Source of the DNA: Coriobacteriales bacterium
GTDB taxonomy: Bacteria > Actinomycetota > Coriobacteriia > Coriobacteriales > UBA8131
NCBI GenBank assembly: GCA_031261765.1
Contig: JAISJA010000118.1
Span: forward strand, 1-12,134
DNA: 12,134 bases
Reading direction: 5' to 3'
Shown: positions 1 to 5,831 of the stretch, piece by piece
Layout: every line of letters begins with the position of its first letter
Position numbering within the stretch: the stretch's first letter is position 1
Made by a program: the position numbers and the translations under genes
Notes under the pieces: generated by a model
Seen by the model: the letters and a program-made list of their open reading frames with translations, nothing else
Databases searched by the model: none
What the model was told of the DNA's origin: nothing

Positions 1-371
1 CTTAACGCCGAGCAAACCTGGGAGCCTATCTCGGCCACTTTGTGCTGCTCCAGCGGCCCTTGCGTGGTTATCGCCGTCTTAAGGTCTGTGCCGGGCACGT
101 ATTCCATGGCTATGTAGTACGTGTCCTCGGCTTCGTCGTGTCCCCAGTCGTATATGTTTACGATATACGGGCTGCGTAGGTTCGCCGCCGCCTGTGCCTC
201 TTGCTTGAAACGCGCCGCGAACGTCTTGTCAGCCGCGTAGTTTGGAAGCATGACTTTAACGGCGATGGTGCGACCCAGCACCTCGTCTGTGGCTTTATAG
301 ACTTCGGCCATTCCCCCGATGCCGATCTTCTCTTGTATCTTGTATCTATTTCCAAAAACTTTGCCTATCAT
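1..371 (-). CDS. pknB: PknB-like Ser/Thr protein kinase, N-terminal part (cut by window edge)
   Basis: Only the first 123 codons are present; the gene runs off the left edge. The protein begins MIGKVFGNRYKIQEKIGIGG and shows the kinase N-lobe in order: glycine loop GIGGMAEVY (residues 17-25), the ATP-anchoring lysine in AVKV (K39), a likely alpha-C glutamate (E58 in the RFKQEA segment), and a hinge-like segment AMEYVPGTDL. This is the Hanks-type N-lobe seen in actinobacterial PknA/PknB. A substrate role in cell-wall control is inferred from the neighbouring FHA, PP2C and RodA-PbpA genes. Whether it has a membrane segment and PASTA repeats cannot be seen. The ATG at 371-369 is chosen because GAAAGGG lies just upstream and no earlier in-frame start gives a typical kinase N-terminus. 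It is separated by 144 bp from rodA-pbpA and has its own -10 element, so it may be transcribed both from the operon and alone. Confidence 0.9.
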   Translation of the reverse strand, partial: MIGKVFGNRYKIQEKIGIGGMAEVYKATDEVLGRTIAVKVMLPNYAADKTFAARFKQEAQAAANLRSPYIVNIYDWGHDEAEDTYYIAMEYVPGTDLKTAITTQGPLEQHKVAEIGSQVCSAL

Positions 372-515
372 ATTTACCCTTTCATTTGCAAAGTTGTAAA
401 CATTATAGCTGTTTTAGCGTATGCCTGCACCATTGCACACATCTCCATCGTGCTATACGGGCTAAAGCCATATGCGGCCGTGCGTCCACGCGCGGCGCGA
501 GCGTGTCCAAGTCCG
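372..515 (-). other. Intergenic region between rodA-pbpA and pknB
   Basis: This is the only gap over 100 bp inside the minus-strand cluster. Besides the pknB promoter it holds a GC-rich stretch near 473-505 that can form short stems (CACGC/GCGTG) but has no U tract, so I do not call a terminator. Read-through from rodA-pbpA into pknB therefore looks possible. I see no small gene in it. Confidence 0.5.
402..430 (-). promoter_or_regulatory. Putative promoter of pknB
   Basis: On the minus strand a perfect TATAAT lies at 407-402. The hexamer 17 bp upstream (430-425, GTGCAG) is a poor -35 match. The predicted start site near 395 leaves a leader of about 24 nt holding the GAAAGGG ribosome-binding sequence. 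The call rests on the -10 alone. Confidence 0.55.
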
Positions 516-3260
516 TTATTTGTACACATTTATAGCCCCTTCGAATATACTCTTGGCGGCCGTCGTCGCGCTTCCCTCAGGCCCGCCTTCCAAGACTATG
601 GCCACGGCGACGGTGCGCCCGCCAACGTCCACGTATCCGGCGAACCACGAGTTATCCTTGGCGCTGGTCTCAGCCGTACCGGTCTTGCCTCGCACGGTGT
701 AACCGCTTATACTGGCGCCGGTTCCCGTTCCGCTTTTCACGACGGCCTCCATGGCCTGTTGTACCTGGCTCATGACGTCCGGCGACGCTACCGTGCTAAG
801 CACCTGTGACTGTGTTGTCGATAAGACCTGGCCGCTTGGCGATGACACCGATTTCGTGATATACGGGTTCATCTCCGTGCCGTTATTGCCTATCGTGCCA
901 GCCACCATGGCCATTTGCATGACGGTTACCTGCGGCCCCGGTTGGCAGTCCGTGTGTTCGCCAACCGGCTCGCCGGCGCCTGCCCACGCGGTCTCCCATT
1001 CGGTCATCTCGCTGGGGTTCGGCATTACCGAGTCCACGGCGTCAAAGTCCTGTCCTATATCCCTGTCGAACCCATATGAGTTGGCCATAGATACTAGCGT
1101 GCTAGCACCTATCTTATCGGCTATTTGACCGAACACGGTGTTGTAGGACTCCTTGAAGCCTGTCTCTACCGACACGTTACCGCCGCTTTCCTGGTCGAAG
1201 TTAGTGACGGGCGCGTTGCCTATGTTTATGGACCCCGGCGCGTTGTAAGTGTCTGTCAGCTTTACTTTGCCGCTGTACAGCGCCGCGGTAAGCGTGACCA
1301 TCTTGAACGTGGAACCTGGCGCGTAAAGCGCGCCGGTCGCGCGGTTAACCAATATGCTTGACCCGCTGCTGTCGGTACCGGTTCCGCTCATTATGGTGTT
1401 TATGCTGTTTATGTCATACGTTGGGTTGCTTGCCTCCGCAAGTACCTCGCCGGTCTTCGCGTCCAGTACCACGGCCCCGCCGTTGTACCCATCCAGCGCG
1501 TCTTGCGCGGCTTGTTGCACTTTCGTGTTAAGGGTAAGCTGCACGTCGTTGCCCGGCGACTGTATGCCGGCCATAGCGTTTATGGCGTCCGTCCACGTGG
1601 CAAAGCCGGAAGACCCGCTTAGCTCAGAGTTGTCGTTGGACTCCACGCCGGAGGTGCCGTATTTCTGCGACATGTATCCTATGGCCTGCGCGGCAAGCGA
1701 ACCCTGCGGGTATTCCCTGGTGTACGTTCCGTCGCCGTTAGCTACGCTTTGGGCCAGCACCACGTTGTCCGCCGATACTATGGACCCGCGCTGCTCCGTC
1801 TCGTCTTTCGCTATGACGTGGTTGTTAGATGGCATAGCGTTTATGTCGTTCGCGCGTATTATCATCTGGTATGTCAGGTTGCCTATAAGTATCGCGAACA
1901 ATGCCGAGAAGACCGTGATTAGCACCACGAGGCGCTTGCCCAAGGCGACACGTCCAAGCACTCCGCCGTCGAAGGCCGCCTTTCCCTGCATCTCGGTCTC
2001 CAGCCCGGTGCCGTTGTCCGATATACGCAGCAGCAACCCGACTATTATGAAGCTAGCCAGCAGCGACGACCCGCCCTGGCTCATGAATGGCAAGGTAACG
2101 CCCGTTAGCGGTATAAGGCACGTGACGCCACCGACTATGACGAAAGCCTGCAGCGATATAGCGGCCGTCAGACCGGCGGCGCTAAAAGCCTCCATGTCAG
2201 ACTTCGCACGGCTGGCGATGGTAAGCCCACGCACGGCAAATAGCACGAACAGTATAAGTATGGCCGCTCCGCCTAAAAGCCCCATCTCCTCGCTTATGGC
2301 GTCGAATATGAAGTCGCTTGACACGACGGGTATTAAAGTGGGCATGCCGCGGCCTATGCCGGTGCCGAACAGTCCTCCGTTCGCCAGCGAATACAACGCC
2401 TGGACTATCTGATAGCCCTCGTCTTGCGCGTATTGGAACGGGTTCAACCATATCGCCACGCGCTCTTGCACGTGGCCGAATATGTAATACATGCCAACCG
2501 CGGCCACCGCTGCCAGCAGCACGGATATTATCACGTAGAAAAGCCTGCCGGTGGCAACGTATATAAGCACCAGGAACAGGCCAAAGAACAGAAGCGCGCT
2601 GCCAAGGTCGCTCTCGAACACGACTATGAGCATGCTTAACACCAACATGAGTATAAGCGGCGCCAGCGTCTTCATGTCCGGCATCTGTATGCCAAGCAGG
2701 CGCCTGCGCGACACGGACAGCATCTCGCGGTTATCGGCAAGATAAGCGGCCAGGAACAACACTATAAGTATCTTCGCTATCTCACCTGGTTGGAACGAGA
2801 ACACGCCTCCAAACGATAGCCAGATCTTCGAGCCGTTCTGCGAGACGCCTATTATAGCCGGAAGCAACAACAATATGACGCCTGCCAGCATTATTATGTA
2901 CTTGTACTCGCCCAGTTTGCGTATGGACTTCACTACCAGCAGCGTCACTATCATGGCGGCTATGGAGATGAACAACCACGCTATCTGGTGCGTGGCAAGG
3001 TCCGGCGACAAGCGCATGACGAACGCTATGCCTATGCCCGCCAGCACGAACGTTATGGGCAGCAGAGCGGGGTCGGCGTTTGGCGTTAGCTTGCGTACGA
3101 ACAGGTGCGCGGCTATGAACGCGACGAACAGCCCTATGGGCACGGCAAGCGTGTTGAACGTTATGTCCTGGCCGTCGTTTAGAATCGCCAGCGCGAACAA
3201 TAACAGGATTATGGGCGTTGCCGCCAATAGCAGCAACAGCTCTGTCGTGCGTCGTTTCAT
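516..3260 (-). CDS. RodA/FtsW (SEDS) glycosyltransferase fused to PbpA-type class B penicillin-binding protein
   Basis: A single 914-residue chain carries both enzymes of septal or lateral peptidoglycan synthesis. Residues ~1-415 are a polytopic SEDS protein: QPGE at 157-160 (the FQPSE motif of the family), GTGIGRG at 299-305, and SSDFIFDAISEEMG with D316 matching the catalytic aspartate of RodA/FtsW. Residues ~441-464 form a further membrane segment, followed by a short PbpA-like pedestal and the transpeptidase domain with SxxK at S650-K653, SxN at S705-N707 and KTG at 859-861. All catalytic motifs are intact, so both glycan polymerisation and DD-transpeptidation are predicted, the latter outside the membrane. 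In mycobacteria RodA and PbpA are separate adjacent genes in the same cluster; here the two are joined in that same order. The ATG at 3260 overlaps the phosphatase stop as ATGA, and there is no good ribosome-binding site, which suggests coupled translation. Confidence 0.95.
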   Translation of the reverse strand: MKRRTTELLLLLAATPIILLLFALAILNDGQDITFNTLAVPIGLFVAFIAAHLFVRKLTPNADPALLPITFVLAGIGIAFVMRLSPDLATHQIAWLFISIAAMIVTLLVVKSIRKLGEYKYIIMLAGVILLLLPAIIGVSQNGSKIWLSFGGVFSFQPGEIAKILIVLFLAAYLADNREMLSVSRRRLLGIQMPDMKTLAPLILMLVLSMLIVVFESDLGSALLFFGLFLVLIYVATGRLFYVIISVLLAAVAAVGMYYIFGHVQERVAIWLNPFQYAQDEGYQIVQALYSLANGGLFGTGIGRGMPTLIPVVSSDFIFDAISEEMGLLGGAAILILFVLFAVRGLTIASRAKSDMEAFSAAGLTAAISLQAFVIVGGVTCLIPLTGVTLPFMSQGGSSLLASFIIVGLLLRISDNGTGLETEMQGKAAFDGGVLGRVALGKRLVVLITVFSALFAILIGNLTYQMIIRANDINAMPSNNHVIAKDETEQRGSIVSADNVVLAQSVANGDGTYTREYPQGSLAAQAIGYMSQKYGTSGVESNDNSELSGSSGFATWTDAINAMAGIQSPGNDVQLTLNTKVQQAAQDALDGYNGGAVVLDAKTGEVLAEASNPTYDINSINTIMSGTGTDSSGSSILVNRATGALYAPGSTFKMVTLTAALYSGKVKLTDTYNAPGSINIGNAPVTNFDQESGGNVSVETGFKESYNTVFGQIADKIGASTLVSMANSYGFDRDIGQDFDAVDSVMPNPSEMTEWETAWAGAGEPVGEHTDCQPGPQVTVMQMAMVAGTIGNNGTEMNPYITKSVSSPSGQVLSTTQSQVLSTVASPDVMSQVQQAMEAVVKSGTGTGASISGYTVRGKTGTAETSAKDNSWFAGYVDVGGRTVAVAIVLEGGPEGSATTAAKSIFEGAINVYK

Positions 3261-4477
3261 CGCGTTGTCTTCGTCGTTCCCGTCGACGCGGCCCCGGCAC
3301 CGCTGGTGCCGGCCGCGCTACTAGAAGCGCTGCTAGATGCGCTGGTGCCGGCCGCGGACGCGCCCGCGGCGGACGTAGCGCCGGCATCGGGCTGCTCGGC
3401 GGCTATCTGCGACCTGTAGCTGTCCAACAACGAGTTCGCGTCGTCTAACGTGCCCGCTTGTATACCGTTCTTAAGCCTTTGCGCCACCGTGGGCATCAAA
3501 GATGACGTCTTGACATCGCTGGTGTATTGGTACCACTCAAGCGATATGCCGGGCAGTATATCGCCCGGTAGCCCCTTGTACACGGCGACGTAGCCGCCGT
3601 CGTCTATAAGGTATGCGGAATTATCTGCATAATAGTATACGCCGCCCACGGCGCCCGCTATAAGTAACACGAGCACTATAAGGAACGTTATTATCCCCAG
3701 CTTCACGTGGCGCTTGCGTTTACGTTCGCGCTTCTGTATGGCGCGCGTGTCGCGCACGTCAACCACTATGGCGGTTATGTTATCGTGACCGCCTGCCTGT
3801 CTTGCCTGGGCTATAAGCGTGTCCGCGGCTTGTTGCGCGTCCGGCATCTGCATGAGTATGTCGCATATCGTCTCGTCGCTAACCATAGTGGACAAACCGT
3901 CAGAGCATAGCAACAACCTGTCCCCGGGCGCTACCTCAAGCTCATATATATCGGGTTCCGTGTTAACGTCAGAGCCAAGAGCGCGCGTTATAAGCGAGCG
4001 CTTCGGGTGCACGGCCGCCTCGGCGCGCGTTATCTCGCCTATCTCCACAAGCTCTTCTACAAACGAATGGTCGCGCGTAAGCTGTTGCAAACCGCCGTTA
4101 TGTAGCAGATAAGCGCGCGAGTCGCCAACCTGTGCCAAAAGCAGGTTGGTTCCCACGAGTATAGCCGCCGTTAAGGTGGTGCCCATACCGGGTTTGCCCT
4201 CGCCGCTGGCGACCGCGTCTATGACGGCCTTGTTGGCCGCGCGGACCGCTGACGCCAAGGCCTCGGCGTCTATGTCAAGCGGCGCTTTCTCCGACATGGT
4301 GCGTACCGCTATCTCGCTTGCGACCTCGCCGGCCGCGTGGCCTCCCATGCCGTCCGCCACCGCGTAAAGCGGGGCTTGCACTATAAGCGAGTCCTCGTTA
4401 TGCGTTCGCACGCAGCCTATGTCAGTGCGCGACCCAACGGGAACTAATATATCGTCTTTTTTCCTGCGTCTACTCAT
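3257..4477 (-). CDS. pstP: Membrane-anchored PP2C-family Ser/Thr protein phosphatase (PstP-like)
   Basis: This 406-residue protein should dephosphorylate targets of the neighbouring kinases on the cytoplasmic face of the membrane. The PP2C/PPM catalytic domain covers residues ~12-242, with THNEDS (25-30), ADGMGG (41-46; D42), GMGTT (97-101), GDSRAY (118-123; D119), CSDGL (191-195; D193) and GGHDNIT (229-235; D232). These supply the usual Mn/Mg-binding aspartates. A basic stretch KRERKRKRH (249-257) precedes one transmembrane segment (~260-280), then an extracytoplasmic domain of about 90 residues of unknown role and a Ser/Ala/Gly/Thr-rich tail (~372-406). Layout matches mycobacterial PstP. 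It is joined by ATGA overlaps to fhaB-like upstream and rodA-pbpA downstream. The ATG at 4477 gives a sensible N-terminus; the nearest purine run is 16 nt upstream, too far for a normal ribosome-binding site. Confidence 0.93.
   Translation of the reverse strand: MSRRRKKDDILVPVGSRTDIGCVRTHNEDSLIVQAPLYAVADGMGGHAAGEVASEIAVRTMSEKAPLDIDAEALASAVRAANKAVIDAVASGEGKPGMGTTLTAAILVGTNLLLAQVGDSRAYLLHNGGLQQLTRDHSFVEELVEIGEITRAEAAVHPKRSLITRALGSDVNTEPDIYELEVAPGDRLLLCSDGLSTMVSDETICDILMQMPDAQQAADTLIAQARQAGGHDNITAIVVDVRDTRAIQKRERKRKRHVKLGIITFLIVLVLLIAGAVGGVYYYADNSAYLIDDGGYVAVYKGLPGDILPGISLEWYQYTSDVKTSSLMPTVAQRLKNGIQAGTLDDANSLLDSYRSQIAAEQPDAGATSAAGASAAGTSASSSASSSAAGTSGAGAASTGTTKTTR
3301..3356 (-). repeat. Direct repeat in the phosphatase C-terminal tail
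   Basis: The 17-bp sequence CGCTGGTGCCGGCCGCG (plus strand) occurs exactly at 3301-3317 and at 3340-3356, an offset of 39 bp or 13 codons, so the reading frame is kept. It encodes the repeated AAGTS segments of the low-complexity tail and looks like slippage or unequal exchange within a disordered region. Confidence 0.8.
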
Positions 4478-4893
4478 GAAGTGGTTTGGCTTACCCTTAA
4501 AGTCACGTCCCCAATGGTAACCAGGTCGCCGTTCCTAAGCGCGGTCGGCGCTACTATGTTGTTGCCGTCCACCACGGTACCGTTGGTGGAGTTCATGTCC
4601 TCCACCACAAGGTCGTCTCCCAATATAGAGAAGCGCGCGTGCCTGCCTGACACGTAGCCCGCCCTTATCACTATGTCCGCGCCGGGTGAGCGCCCAACTA
4701 CAACCGGCCCGTTCACGTTCATGCGGACCCCGCGCAGCTCACGCGGGCCCTGTTCTACGGCTATGGTCCAATGCTTGCCCTTCTTGTTCTGGCCGCGTAC
4801 CAGGCCAACGCCGGTGCGCATTACTACCAGCAAGAATAAGAACAGTAGGGCGATAAGTAAGATGCGTCCCGCAAGTAGGGTGATATCAATCAT
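4474..4893 (-). CDS. fhaB: FhaB-like membrane-anchored FHA-domain protein
   Basis: This 139-residue protein has a single N-terminal transmembrane helix (~5-25) and a C-terminal forkhead-associated domain (~60-135). The phosphothreonine-binding signature is complete: GR at 67-68, SGRH at 82-85 and NSTNG at 101-105. It is therefore predicted to dock to phosphorylated Thr on a kinase or its substrate at the inner membrane. Size, architecture and position next to pstP and rodA-pbpA match mycobacterial FhaB (FipA), which links PknA/PknB signalling to cell division; that role is carried over from the family. The ATG at 4893 overlaps the fhaA stop (ATGA), and the stop overlaps the phosphatase start in the same way. 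No close ribosome-binding sequence is present. Confidence 0.92.
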   Translation of the reverse strand: MIDITLLAGRILLIALLFLFLLVVMRTGVGLVRGQNKKGKHWTIAVEQGPRELRGVRMNVNGPVVVGRSPGADIVIRAGYVSGRHARFSILGDDLVVEDMNSTNGTVVDGNNIVAPTALRNGDLVTIGDVTLRVSQTTS

Positions 4894-5810
4894 TCGTAGT
4901 GGAATTCCAAAGTCGTAAGCCCTATTGTTATGCTATCACCATTGCGTAATAGCACTTCTGTAACGGGGCGGTCGTTTACCAGGGTGCCGTTCGTTGAGCC
5001 AAGGTCGGTTATGCTCCAGGCCCCGCTTACGTCATGGGTGAAACGCGCGTGCACGCGCGACGCGTTCGCGTCGTCAAGCTGTATGTCGCAGTCGTCTCCG
5101 CGGCCTATGTTAATGACGTCGCCCGAAAGCCGGTATGCCACGTTGGCGCTTATGTTCATCAGCGTGGCGGGGACGCCGCCTTCGCTGTCGTTTGCGTTGG
5201 GTATGGTCTGCGCCACGGGGCTCTTTGCCGGTATGACGTTTGGTATGGCGGCCTCTGGCACCGCGCGTGAGGGCTTGGGAATGCCGCTGTACGCGGTGTC
5301 CGCGTCCACGGGTTCAAGTTCGTCTTGTATGGCCGCGGCGGCGTGCGGCGCGGCGCGGCGCGGTTTGGGCGACGGGCTGGATTGCTGCCCTATGCCGTAG
5401 TATTCCATTTCCTCGGCGCGCAGCTTCTTTATAGTGGGCGCCGCGACGTTCTCTGCTATGACGTCGAACTTGCCGCTTTTCTTAAGCCCGTCGTCAACTA
5501 TGAACCGTACCAGCGGGCGTCCGTCAAACTCCAAAGACGCGTCCTGGCCACACGCAAGCAGGTACGTTTCTATCTCCGCCGCCATGGTTGGATAGAAACC
5601 GAAAAGGCGCTTGTCGTCCTGCGGGTTCACAAGCACGTTGTACAAGGTGGGCGCATATTGTCTGCCCGCGCCCACAAGCCGGTTGCGTTTCATTTGCTTC
5701 TCCGCGCGTTTGGCTATCTGCGCCGGTTCTATAGGTGACTTGAACGCCGCGCCAGCGGCGGTTTCGACTCCGCGTTCAAGCCCGCTCTCTACTTTAGACA
5801 ATATTCCCAT
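4890..5810 (-). CDS. fhaA: FhaA-like protein (DUF3662 + FHA domain)
   Basis: This 306-residue cytoplasmic protein starts MGILSKVESGLERGVETAAG, characteristic of the FhaA N-terminal domain (DUF3662, residues ~1-135). A Pro/Ala-rich linker follows (~144-215), then a C-terminal FHA domain (~220-304) with GR at 236-237, SRVH at 251-254 and GSTNG at 271-275. In mycobacteria FhaA binds phosphorylated MviN (MurJ) and PknB and so tunes lipid II export; a similar bridging role is inferred here. The linker is shorter than in mycobacterial FhaA, which is over 500 residues. The gene begins 21 bp after the upstream kinase stop and ends in an ATGA overlap with fhaB. The ribosome-binding site is weak (a GAGAG run 13 nt upstream). 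Confidence 0.92.
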   Translation of the reverse strand: MGILSKVESGLERGVETAAGAAFKSPIEPAQIAKRAEKQMKRNRLVGAGRQYAPTLYNVLVNPQDDKRLFGFYPTMAAEIETYLLACGQDASLEFDGRPLVRFIVDDGLKKSGKFDVIAENVAAPTIKKLRAEEMEYYGIGQQSSPSPKPRRAAPHAAAAIQDELEPVDADTAYSGIPKPSRAVPEAAIPNVIPAKSPVAQTIPNANDSEGGVPATLMNISANVAYRLSGDVINIGRGDDCDIQLDDANASRVHARFTHDVSGAWSITDLGSTNGTLVNDRPVTEVLLRNGDSITIGLTTLEFHYE

Positions 5811-5831
5811 GTAATATCATTCGCTCTCTGT

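Noticed and set aside
473..505. GC-rich potential hairpin after rodA-pbpA as a terminator
   Set aside because: The stem is short and imperfect and no U tract follows on the minus strand, so termination is not supported.
201..809. Plus-strand open frame spanning the pknB/rodA-pbpA gap
   Set aside because: Most of it is antisense to two well-supported genes and the translation has no recognisable domain. The part within the gap is too short to stand alone.
1354..2412. Long plus-strand open frame (352 codons) opposite rodA-pbpA
   Set aside because: It is antisense to a protein with intact SEDS and transpeptidase motifs, and its translation is low-complexity Ser/Pro/Ala with no recognisable domain. 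It is a shadow of the coding strand.
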